A stretch of 64,000 bases of DNA from Buchnera aphidicola (Astegopteryx bambusae) (GTDB lineage: Bacteria; Pseudomonadota; Gammaproteobacteria; Enterobacterales; Enterobacteriaceae): assembly GCF_039365365.1 (NCBI RefSeq), contig NZ_CP134985.1, positions 62,001 through 126,000 of the forward strand, given 5' to 3'. The position numbers were made by a program, and so were the translations under genes. The notes beneath the pieces were generated by a model that ran no database searches, was not told the origin of the DNA, and saw only the letters and a list, made by a program, of their open reading frames with translations. This document shows positions 1 through 7,556 of this stretch, piece after piece; position 1 is the first letter of the stretch, and every line of letters starts with the position of its first letter.

Positions 1-1
1 T

Positions 2-241
2 TATGTATTAAATAATATAAAATTTGTTATGTCTGCATTTTTACAAAATTTTTATATTAGTTTATTTAATTTATATAATTTAAGAAATAATTGTGTTATA
101 AAAATATATAATCCGAATGATGTATATGTATTTATAGGTAAAAAATTATTTTTTTTAGGAAAAAATATAATTTTTAAAAATAATAATTCTGTTCTAATAA
201 AAAAAAGAATATATTTAAAATATTCAAATTATGGTGAAAAT
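2..241 (+). CDS. fliM: Flagellar motor switch protein FliM, C-terminal part (5' end outside window)
   Basis: The frame is already open at the window edge and covers the last roughly 80 residues of FliM, the surface-presentation (SPOA) domain by which FliM joins the C-ring of the flagellar basal body. The stretch resembles the end of enterobacterial FliM (a SLFNLYNLR core, then a Phe-Ile-Gly-Lys-Lys-Leu turn and a Lys-Lys-Arg-Ile end). The assignment also rests on position directly upstream of fliN, as in the fliLMNOPQR operon. There is no stop codon at the expected end: the frame runs on in phase into the fliN start at 242. Buchnera is known to keep a basal-body and export subset of flagellar genes without filament or motility. 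Confidence 0.75.
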
Positions 242-616
242 ATGAATGATGAATTAAAAAAATTTAATAAATATTTTTCAGATAGTAAGAAATTTTCAGA
301 TAATAAAGAAAATAAAATTTTTTCTAACAGTAATAATAAAGATATTTTAGAAAAAGATGATTTAAATAATAAAATTAATTTTATAGGAGATGTAGAAGTA
401 AAAATGTCTGTTAGATTAGGAAGTATAAATATAAAGACAAAAAAATTACTTTCTATAAAAAATGGCTCTATTCTACAATTAGATCAATTAGCTGGAGAGC
501 CTTTAGATATTTTAGCAAATGGTTGTTTAATAGCAAAAGGTGAGATAGTAGTTATAAAAAATAAATATGGTATAAGAATAGTTAATATATTAAATAATAT
601 GAATAATTTAAAATAA
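242..616 (+). CDS. fliN: Flagellar motor switch protein FliN
   Basis: FliN forms the lower C-ring of the flagellar basal body and helps dock export substrates. The C-terminal SPOA domain is clear (SVRLGS, then LDQLAGEPLDI, then GEIVVI and GIRIVNI). The N-terminal third is a low-complexity Lys/Asn/Ser/Asp linker. From the ATG at 242 the protein is 124 residues, against 137 in E. coli. A short ribosome-binding site (GGTGA) lies just before this ATG, so independent initiation is possible although the frame is continuous with fliM upstream. The next gene is fliP, and the fliO that normally lies between them is absent. Confidence 0.9.
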   Translation: MNDELKKFNKYFSDSKKFSDNKENKIFSNSNNKDILEKDDLNNKINFIGDVEVKMSVRLGSINIKTKKLLSIKNGSILQLDQLAGEPLDILANGCLIAKGEIVVIKNKYGIRIVNILNNMNNLK

Positions 617-754
617 AACATAATTTTATTCTTTTAATTTTATTTTATTTTTTTATGTTTTAATATTTACATTTTTTAAAATTTTGTAATAAAATTATAT
701 TATTTTTTAAAATTTTTATGTTTTATTATATAAATTTAATATTTGGATATTGTA

Positions 755-1495
755 ATGAAATATATTAAAATTTTGTTGTTTTTTTTTTCATTAGTTTCTA
801 CTTCTGTTTATGCTTTTAATTTAAATGATATTAATAATTTATTTTTAAATAAAGGAAGTGATCTTTCTATTCCTATAGATATTTTAATAGTAATGGGTTC
901 TTTAAGTTTTTTACCTGCTATAATTTTGTTAATGACAAGTTTTACTAGAATAATCATTGTGTTAAGTTTATTGAGAAATGCTTTAGGAATGACATATTCT
1001 CCTCCAAATCAAATATTAATTGGTTTGAGTTTGTTTATTACTTTTTTTACGATGTCTTCAGTGTTTGGATCAGTTTATAAAGACTCATATTTACCATTTA
1101 TAAATAATAAAATTAATTCTGAAGTTGCAATAAAAAATGCTGTATTTCCTTTTAAGAAATTTATGTTAAATCAGATAAAAGATTCAGAATTATCATTTTT
1201 TTTAAAATTATCTAAAGAAAAAAATGTAAAATTTAAAAATAAATATGATATACCCATTTATATTGTAATACCAGCATTTGTGTCTAATGAGTTAAAAATA
1301 GCTTTTCAAATAGGTTTTATGATATTTATACCTTTTATAGTAATAGATTTGATTGTATCAAGTGTTTTAATGGCTTTAGGTATGATGATGGTTCCACCTT
1401 CTAGTATATCTTTACCATTTAAATTAATATTATTTGTGTTATCTGATGGATGGAATTTGTTAATAAATTCTTTAATAAAAAGTTTTTATTTTTAA
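755..1495 (+). CDS. fliP: Flagellar export-gate protein FliP
   Basis: FliP is a core membrane protein of the flagellar type III export gate, forming a pore complex with FliQ and FliR. The protein begins with a cleavable-type signal peptide ending near VYA, as FliP does, and contains the signature LMTSFTRIIIVLSLLRNALG and later an MMMVPPSSISLPFKL segment. An in-frame ATG at 743 would add four residues. The ATG at 755 gives 246 residues, close to the 245 of E. coli, and places the signal peptide at the very N terminus, so it is preferred. fliQ follows after 33 bases. Confidence 0.93.
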   Translation: MKYIKILLFFFSLVSTSVYAFNLNDINNLFLNKGSDLSIPIDILIVMGSLSFLPAIILLMTSFTRIIIVLSLLRNALGMTYSPPNQILIGLSLFITFFTMSSVFGSVYKDSYLPFINNKINSEVAIKNAVFPFKKFMLNQIKDSELSFFLKLSKEKNVKFKNKYDIPIYIVIPAFVSNELKIAFQIGFMIFIPFIVIDLIVSSVLMALGMMMVPPSSISLPFKLILFVLSDGWNLLINSLIKSFYF

Positions 1496-1528
1496 TTTTT
1501 TATAAAATTTTTAATTTTAGGTAAAAAT

Positions 1529-1801
1529 ATGACTTTAGAAACCGTAGATAGTTTATTAGGGCAATCTATAAAAATGATTTTAATATTATCAATGCCTTTA
1601 TTAATTGTTGTATTACTTATAGGATTAATTATAAGTATATTACAATCAATAACTCAAATTAATGAACAAACTTTATCTTTTGTACCTAAAATATTTTCCA
1701 TATTAAGTATATTAATATTATTAGGACCCTGGATGTTGAGTACAATAATAAATTATATTAGAGATTTAATTAAAATTTTACCTATTTTAGTAAATATATG
1801 A
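1529..1801 (+). CDS. fliQ: Flagellar export-gate protein FliQ
   Basis: Small export-gate membrane protein of 90 residues, about the usual length (89). Two long hydrophobic segments flank a central polar turn with the family pattern SILQSITQINEQTLSFVPK. A good ribosome-binding region (TTTAGGT) precedes the ATG. Its stop codon overlaps the fliR start (ATGA at 1798-1801), the tight coupling typical of the fliPQR block. It acts with FliP and FliR in the inner membrane at the centre of the basal body. Confidence 0.93.
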   Translation: MTLETVDSLLGQSIKMILILSMPLLIVVLLIGLIISILQSITQINEQTLSFVPKIFSILSILILLGPWMLSTIINYIRDLIKILPILVNI

Positions 1802-2568
1802 TAAATATAAATTTTTATGAAATTTTTGAAATGTTTAATAAAATAATTTTTGTATTTTCTAGAATATTACCAGTAATTATTTTAGTTCCTATCTTTGGAG
1901 AAAATATTGTAAATAAAAGAATAAAAATATTATTTTCATTATTTTTAAGTTTTTTATATATAAATATTTACATTATTAATTATAGTATAAAATTATTTTC
2001 TTTAACAGGATTTATTATTTTATTTGAACAGATATGTATTGGAATTGTTTTAGGGTATATTATACAATTAGTTTTTTCAATATCAATAATAATTGGAGAA
2101 ATTATTAGTTTACAAATAGGGTTATCATTTTCTACTATTTTTGATGTATCTCAAAAATGGAATTCTTCTATATTTTCTTATTTTATAAAAATATTTATTT
2201 TAATGACATTCTTGTCAATGAATGGTCATATTTGGATAATTAATACTATATTTAATAGTTTTTTATTAATTCCAATTTCAAATCTTAATTTTTCTAGAAA
2301 TATTTTTTTTTTAATACTATATTTTTTTTCTAAAGTTTTTGTTAACGGAATAACAATAGTATTGCCTATTATTATGCCAATTTTTGCTATAAACATTATG
2401 ATGGCTATGTTGAATAGAACAATTCCTCAATTTTCTATTTTTTCAGTTTTTTTACCTATTCTTTTGCTAATTAGTTTTTTAATTTTTTATTTTTATATAC
2501 CTATAAATATAAAAAATTTTGTTTATTTTTTAACGAATATGTTTGAAAGAATAAATAGTATTAAATAA
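1798..2568 (+). CDS. fliR: Flagellar export-gate protein FliR
   Basis: Third export-gate membrane protein: 256 residues, mostly hydrophobic, with about six membrane segments. FliR family features are visible in FSRILPVIILVPIFGENIVNKR near the N terminus and GLSFSTIFD around residue 110. It starts within the stop codon of fliQ. A hairpin at 2619-2671 lies between it and the convergent rpmG gene, so the flagellar transcription unit probably ends there. No flhB, which often follows fliR elsewhere, is present. Confidence 0.93.
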   Translation: MININFYEIFEMFNKIIFVFSRILPVIILVPIFGENIVNKRIKILFSLFLSFLYINIYIINYSIKLFSLTGFIILFEQICIGIVLGYIIQLVFSISIIIGEIISLQIGLSFSTIFDVSQKWNSSIFSYFIKIFILMTFLSMNGHIWIINTIFNSFLLIPISNLNFSRNIFFLILYFFSKVFVNGITIVLPIIMPIFAINIMMAMLNRTIPQFSIFSVFLPILLLISFLIFYFYIPINIKNFVYFLTNMFERINSIK

Positions 2569-2618
2569 AATTTAATTTATTTTTAAAAACATTATTTTTT
2601 TTATTAATTATTTTTTAA

Positions 2619-2671
2619 TTAAACGAATTGATTTTTATTTTATATTTTTTTATTATTTTCAATTCGTTTAA
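2619..2671. terminator. Bidirectional terminator between fliR and rpmG
   Basis: A perfect 13-bp inverted repeat (arms 2619-2631 and 2659-2671, core AAACGAATTGA) with a 27-base AT loop sits between two convergent genes and is flanked by T-rich and A-rich sequence. This fits an intrinsic terminator used from both sides. The loop is longer than usual. Confidence 0.6.
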
Positions 2672-2695
2672 CAACTTATCATAAAATAAATTTTT

Positions 2696-2863
2696 TTATT
2701 TTATATTGTGTTCTTTATACCAAACATGCTTTCTAACTATTGGATCATATTTTTTTAATTTTAATTTTTCTGGTTTGTTTGTTTTATTTTTGCTAGTAGT
2801 GTAAAAATGTCCGTTGTTTGAAGTTGATAATAGTTTTATTTTTTTTCTTGATTTTTTAGCCAT
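2696..2863 (-). CDS. rpmG: 50S ribosomal protein L33
   Basis: Short reading frame of 55 codons plus stop, exactly the E. coli L33 length. The translation begins [15 protein letters not shown], continues [10 protein letters not shown] and [11 protein letters not shown], and ends HNIK; this matches L33 throughout. L33 sits near the tRNA exit site of the large ribosomal subunit. It lies 24 bases downstream of rpmB on the same strand, the conserved rpmB-rpmG operon. The four-cysteine zinc motif of some L33 proteins is absent, as in E. coli. Confidence 0.95.
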   Translation of the reverse strand: MAKKSRKKIKLLSTSNNGHFYTTSKNKTNKPEKLKLKKYDPIVRKHVWYKEHNIK

Positions 2864-2887
2864 ATTTTTTCCGAAATTGATATATTT

Positions 2888-3106
2888 TTAAAAATATTTT
2901 TTGAATATTTTTTCTATTCCTTTTTTATTTATTTCTCTAATTCCTTTAGTACTTATTTTTATTCTAACAAATTTTTTTATATTAGGAATCCAAAACTTAT
3001 GTTTTTTTATATTTGCTTTAAATTTTCTTCTTTTTGAATTCATAGCATGAGATCTTTTATTACCAAAAATAGTTTTTTTTTTAGTTATTTTACATATTTT
3101 AGACAT
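2888..3106 (-). CDS. rpmB: 50S ribosomal protein L28
   Basis: L28 of the large subunit, 72 residues (78 in E. coli). The signature GNKRSHAMN and RRKFKANI, followed by KHKFWIP and VRIKIS, identifies it. It is the first gene of the rpmB-rpmG pair. Its start codon overlaps the end of ppa by eight bases (3099-3106), so it is probably translated from a ppa-rpmB-rpmG message. Confidence 0.95.
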   Translation of the reverse strand: MSKICKITKKKTIFGNKRSHAMNSKRRKFKANIKKHKFWIPNIKKFVRIKISTKGIREINKKGIEKIFKKYF

Positions 3107-3671
3107 TTTTTTTCAACTTTTTTTTATTTTTATTTTTATATACATTTTTTTTATAATTTTTTATAGACTTAGAAATTTCATTATGAGCTTCTTTTTTATT
3201 TCCCCATCCTATTATTTTTATCCATTTATTTTTTTCTAATTTTTTATAATTATAAAAAAAATTTTGTATTTTATCTTTAATATTATTTTTTAAATCTTGT
3301 ATATCTTTAATAGAATTATATTCTTCGGTTATTTTTTTGTTTGGTATACAAATTATTTTATTATCTTTTCCAGATTCATCTATAATTTTTAGTATTCCTA
3401 TAGGAACACATCTAATTACAGATTTTGGTATTATAGAATATGGAGTTATAACTAATGAGTCTAAACAATCACCATCTTCTGATAATGTTTTATTTATATA
3501 TCCATAGTTATACGGATAAAACATTGCTACTGGAATAAATCTATCTACAAATATATTTCCACAATTTTTGTTTATTTCATATTTCACTGGTGTTGAATAG
3601 GATGATATTTCTATTACAGTAAAAATGTCATTAGGAGGATTTCTCCCCGTTTGTATTTCTGTTATATTCAT
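3099..3671 (-). CDS. ppa: Inorganic pyrophosphatase
   Basis: Soluble family I pyrophosphatase, hydrolysing pyrophosphate to phosphate and so driving nucleotide and aminoacyl-tRNA synthesis forward. The metal-binding signature DGDCLD is at residues 66-71, with a further conserved Asp at 103, matching the Asp65, Asp70 and Asp102 pattern of the E. coli enzyme. The YPYNYGYI stretch at 52-59 is also conserved. Length 190 includes a lysine-rich tail of about 12 residues beyond the usual end. It overlaps rpmB by eight bases and lies downstream of rnpB. Confidence 0.95.
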   Translation of the reverse strand: MNITEIQTGRNPPNDIFTVIEISSYSTPVKYEINKNCGNIFVDRFIPVAMFYPYNYGYINKTLSEDGDCLDSLVITPYSIIPKSVIRCVPIGILKIIDESGKDNKIICIPNKKITEEYNSIKDIQDLKNNIKDKIQNFFYNYKKLEKNKWIKIIGWGNKKEAHNEISKSIKNYKKNVYKNKNKKKLKKNV

Positions 3672-3810
3672 ATGAAAATTTATAAAATATTATATTTTTA
3701 TATATATGTATTATATATTATTTTTTATAATTATAAAAAATATTTTAACAAAATTTATTTTTATATGTATGTTATATAAAAATTGTTATATGTTTTAAGA
3801 CAAAATTAAT

Positions 3811-4183
3811 GTTGAAGTTAGATTATAAGCCGGATTCTGTGTTAAACAGTCATTCATCTAGATTAATAATTTCTTATTAATTCATGCAACCTACCCAGAC
3901 TATTTTATAACGGGTGTTTTAGTCTTGTTTGGTCTTGCTCTAAGTGGAGTTTACACTGCCATAATTTGTTACCAATTTATGCGGTATGCTTTTACCACAC
4001 CTTTTCACCCTTTCCTAAATATTTTTAATTTAGGAGGTTATTTTCTGTTGCACTTTTCGTAAGTTTTCACTTCCCAGGAATTACCTGGCACTTTTACCCG
4101 TATAGAGTCCGGACTTTCCTCTTTTTATATTTTTATTTAAAATAAATTACTTAATAAAAAGCGACTGTATATCTAACTTCAAC
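3811..4183 (-). ncRNA. rnpB: RNase P RNA (M1 RNA)
   Basis: Catalytic RNA that trims tRNA 5' ends. On the minus strand the gene begins and ends with a perfect 13-bp complementary pair (4171-4183 with 3811-3823), the P1 helix. The universally conserved GAGGAAAGTCCGG is at 4109-4121, and the 3' region (AGATGAATGACTG, then CCGGCTTAT) matches the end of bacterial A-type RNase P RNA. Total length about 373 nt against 377 in E. coli. It lies between rsmI and ppa on the same strand; in E. coli rnpB also sits near rsmI (yraL). The ends are set from the P1 helix and may be off by a base or two. Confidence 0.95.
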
Positions 4184-4217
4184 AATATAAATATATTATA
4201 TATATTTTTTTATGTCA

Positions 4218-5066
4218 TCATTTTTTTAAAATATATTTATATAGAATATTTTTGTTTAAATCGTGTATTTTTGAAGTTATTTTTATAGCAGTACTTGTTG
4301 GTAGAAAGTTTTTTACAATTTTAAATGTTTTTAATATTTTTTTATATATTTTTTTTTTTTTTAGTTTTTTGTTTCTATCTATTATTAAAATTATTTCTCC
4401 TTTAGTTCTTGATTTTTTTGATTTTAACCATTTTATTAATTTTTTTAATTTTGTTTTTTTAATAGTTTCCCAAATTTTTGTTATTTCTTTTGCGAATGTT
4501 ATTTTTTTATTCTTTCCAAATATTTTTGACATAATTTTTAATGTTTTTATTATTCTATTAGAAGTTTCATATATTATTATAGTTCTATCTTCTAAATATA
4601 ATTTTTCTAACATTTTTTTAATTTTTTTTTTTTTTTTTGGGACAAAACCTTCATAACAAAATTTTTTTGTTTGTATTCCAGAGCTACTTATTGCTGCAAT
4701 TGCAGCGCATGGACCTGGTATAGGAGTTACTTTTATATTTTTTTTATGACATTTTTTAACTATTAAATAACCTGGATCATTTATTAAAGGTGTTCCAGCA
4801 TTAGATACTATTCCTACATGTTTTTTGTTTAATAATATTTTTAATATTTTTTCATTTTTTTTTTTTTCATTATTTTTGTTAAAAGATATTATTTTATTTT
4901 TTATTTTATAGAAATTAAGTAGTTTTTTTGTATGGTTTATGTTTTCTGCTGCTATTATATCAACGTTTTTTAATGTTTCTATAGATCTGTATGTTATATC
5001 TTTAATGTTTCCTATTGGTGTAGAAATTATATATAAATTTCCAGTATTTATATTTTTTTTGTGCAT
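4218..5066 (-). CDS. rsmI: 16S rRNA (cytidine-1402-2'-O)-methyltransferase RsmI
   Basis: Tetrapyrrole-methylase-fold SAM enzyme that methylates the ribose of C1402 in 16S rRNA. Conserved motifs: STPIGN at residues 15-20, SNAGTPLINDPG at 88-99 and PGPCAA at 117-122. Length 282, close to the E. coli 286. Codons 143-149 contain a run of 17 adenines on the coding strand (4622-4638) encoding a lysine string. The frame is intact, but the tract should be slippery for polymerase. Confidence 0.93.
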   Translation of the reverse strand: MHKKNINTGNLYIISTPIGNIKDITYRSIETLKNVDIIAAENINHTKKLLNFYKIKNKIISFNKNNEKKKNEKILKILLNKKHVGIVSNAGTPLINDPGYLIVKKCHKKNIKVTPIPGPCAAIAAISSSGIQTKKFCYEGFVPKKKKKIKKMLEKLYLEDRTIIIYETSNRIIKTLKIMSKIFGKNKKITFAKEITKIWETIKKTKLKKLIKWLKSKKSRTKGEIILIIDRNKKLKKKKIYKKILKTFKIVKNFLPTSTAIKITSKIHDLNKNILYKYILKK

Positions 5067-5207
5067 AAAATTTTTATTTTTAATATTTTTTTATATTATA
5101 ATGAATTTTATATAAAAATTTTATTTTTTTAATAAAATTTATATAACTATAATGTTATTGTAAATTCTTTTATAAATTTTATAAAAAATTTTTATTTTGG
5201 GTTTTAT

Positions 5208-6416
5208 ATGAAAAGAGTTGTAGTTACTGGTATTGGAATAATTTCTAGTATAGGTAATAATAAAATAGATGTTTTAAATGCATTGAAGTTTGGAAAATCT
5301 GGTATTTCATTTTCTAAAAAAATGTATAATTTAGGTATGTATAGTAATGTGGTTGGTGATATAGACATTAGAAATTTTAAAAAAATTGATAGAAAAATTC
5401 TTAGATTTATGAATATGTCTTCCATATATTCTTATTTTTCTTTTTTAGATGCTGTTAATGATGCTAAATTAAGTATAGATGTATATCAAAAAAATTATAG
5501 AGTAGGTCTTATATCTGGTTCTGGAAATATGTCTTACACAAGTTGTAATTTTTTTAATAAAACATTAAAAAAAAATAAAAAATTTGATCCATATTTTGCA
5601 GTAAAATCTTTAACATCAAATATTACAGCTTGTTTATCTACATATTTTAAGATATATGGATTCACTTATTCTGTAAGTTCTGCATGTACTACTTCTTCAA
5701 ATTGTATATGTAATGCATTTGATCTTATAAAATATGGTAAGCAAGATATAGTTTTTGCAGGTGGAGGAGAAGAAATAAATTTAGATTTAGCATATAGCTT
5801 TGATATTATGAAAGCGCTTTCAAGAAAGAGAAATCATTCTCCTAAAGAATCTTCTAGACCATTTGATCATGATAGAGATGGTTTTGTAATTTCTGGAGGA
5901 TCAGGGTTTTTAGTATTAGAAGAATTAAATTTTGCTATTTCTAGAAATGCTAATATATACGCAGAAATTTTTAATTATGCAAATTTTTCCAATGGAAGTA
6001 ATATGATTTTACCATCGAAAACTAGGTCTTATAAATGTATGAAGCAAGCTTTAAATGGTATTAAGAAAATAGATTATTTAAATGCTCATGCTACGTCTAC
6101 TAAAATAGGTGATTTTGTTGAGTATAATGCTATTTTAAAAGTTTTTGGAAAACATAATTTTCCAATAGTATCTTCTACAAAATCTATTACAGGTCATTCT
6201 TTAGGAGCATCTGGTGTGCATGAAATTATTTATACTATATTGATGATGAAAAATAATTTTGTAGCACCTTCTATTAACATAAAAAAATTAGATAAAAAAT
6301 TTTTAGTTAATAAAATAGTTACTAAAAAAATTAGTAAAAAAATTTATTTAGCGATGTCAAATAATTTTGGATTTGGAGGTTCAAATGTTAGTATAGTTAT
6401 TAAAAATTTTAAATAA
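5208..6416 (+). CDS. fabB: 3-oxoacyl-[acyl-carrier-protein] synthase I
   Basis: Beta-ketoacyl-ACP synthase I, the condensing enzyme of fatty-acid elongation. The Cys-His-His catalytic triad is present: Cys160 in SSACTTS, His294 in NAHATST and His330 in TGHSLGASG (E. coli 163, 298, 333). Length 402 against 406. The start has a weak GGG-containing ribosome-binding region. It is the first plus-strand gene after the rsmI divergence. Confidence 0.96.
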   Translation: MKRVVVTGIGIISSIGNNKIDVLNALKFGKSGISFSKKMYNLGMYSNVVGDIDIRNFKKIDRKILRFMNMSSIYSYFSFLDAVNDAKLSIDVYQKNYRVGLISGSGNMSYTSCNFFNKTLKKNKKFDPYFAVKSLTSNITACLSTYFKIYGFTYSVSSACTTSSNCICNAFDLIKYGKQDIVFAGGGEEINLDLAYSFDIMKALSRKRNHSPKESSRPFDHDRDGFVISGGSGFLVLEELNFAISRNANIYAEIFNYANFSNGSNMILPSKTRSYKCMKQALNGIKKIDYLNAHATSTKIGDFVEYNAILKVFGKHNFPIVSSTKSITGHSLGASGVHEIIYTILMMKNNFVAPSINIKKLDKKFLVNKIVTKKISKKIYLAMSNNFGFGGSNVSIVIKNFK

Positions 6417-6544
6417 GTTTTATATTTTTTACAAAAATTTTATATAAAATTTTTATATTTTATTTTTTTTATACATATATAATATAATAAAATTAATTAG
6501 TTTCGTGAAAATACATTTTTAAAATAATTTCAGGAGAAAAAATT

Positions 6545-7495
6545 TTGAATCAATTGGATCAATTAAAAAAGTATAGTACTATAGTTATAGATACAGGAAA
6601 TATTAATTTAATAAAAAAATTTCTTCCTCAAGATGCTACTACTAATCCTTCTTTAATATTGCATGCTATGAAACTGCCTTATTATAAAAATTTAATATCT
6701 AACGCGATTAAATGTGCTAATAAAATTAATGGTTCAATGCAAAAAAAAATTTGTTTTGCAAGTAAAAAAATTTCTGTAGATATTGGTACTGAAATTTTAA
6801 AAATTGTGCCTGGAAGAATATCAACTGAAGTAGACGCTAGAATTTCTTTTGATAAAGAATTATGTATATCTTATGCTAAAGGGATTATAGATATGTATGA
6901 AAAAAATGGAATTAAAAAAAATAGAGTATTAATAAAATTAGCTGCAACATGGGAATCTATACAAGCAGCTAAAGAATTAGAAAAAGAAAATATACACTGT
7001 AACTTAACACTATTATTTTCTTTTGCACAGGCTAGAGCTTGCGCGGAAGCTGGTGTATTTTTAATATCTCCTTTTGTTGGTAGAATATATGATTGGTATA
7101 AAAAAAATAATATTTTAAATATTAATAAATTTAAAGATGACCCGGGTGTTTGTTCTGTAAAAAAAATTTTTAATTTTTATAAGAAATATTCTTATAAAAC
7201 TATTATAATGGCTGCAAGTTTTAGAAATATTATGCAAATATTAGAGTTATCTGGTTGCGATTATTTAACAATATCTCCTGAGCTTTTGTATAAATTAAAA
7301 TTAAATTTTAAAAAAATAGAAAAAAAACTTGTTTTTCCTAATAAAAAAAATACTGCAAAAAAAAAAATTACTGAATCAGAATTTAGATTTCAACATAATG
7401 AAAATGTTATGGCTTCAGAAAAATTGTCTGAAGGTATAAGACAATTTGGATATGATCAAAAAGAAATAGAAAATATTATAATTAAAAATATTTAA
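6545..7495 (+). CDS. tal: Transaldolase
   Basis: Pentose-phosphate transaldolase, exchanging a three-carbon unit between sedoheptulose-7-phosphate and glyceraldehyde-3-phosphate and so making erythrose-4-phosphate, the aromatic precursor. The Schiff-base Lys131 lies in [10 protein letters not shown], with Asp16 in IDTGN and Glu95 in RISTEVDAR. Length 316, as in E. coli TalA/TalB (316-317). Translation starts at TTG: a strong CAGGAG (6531-6536) lies eight bases upstream and no ATG is suitably placed. It is followed by tkt. Whether it descends from talA or talB is not decided here. Confidence 0.95.
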   Translation: MNQLDQLKKYSTIVIDTGNINLIKKFLPQDATTNPSLILHAMKLPYYKNLISNAIKCANKINGSMQKKICFASKKISVDIGTEILKIVPGRISTEVDARISFDKELCISYAKGIIDMYEKNGIKKNRVLIKLAATWESIQAAKELEKENIHCNLTLLFSFAQARACAEAGVFLISPFVGRIYDWYKKNNILNINKFKDDPGVCSVKKIFNFYKKYSYKTIIMAASFRNIMQILELSGCDYLTISPELLYKLKLNFKKIEKKLVFPNKKNTAKKKITESEFRFQHNENVMASEKLSEGIRQFGYDQKEIENIIIKNI

Positions 7496-7556
7496 TTTTA
7501 TGTATATATTTTGATAATATATGTATTTAAAATTTTTAGAAATTTTGGAGATTTTT

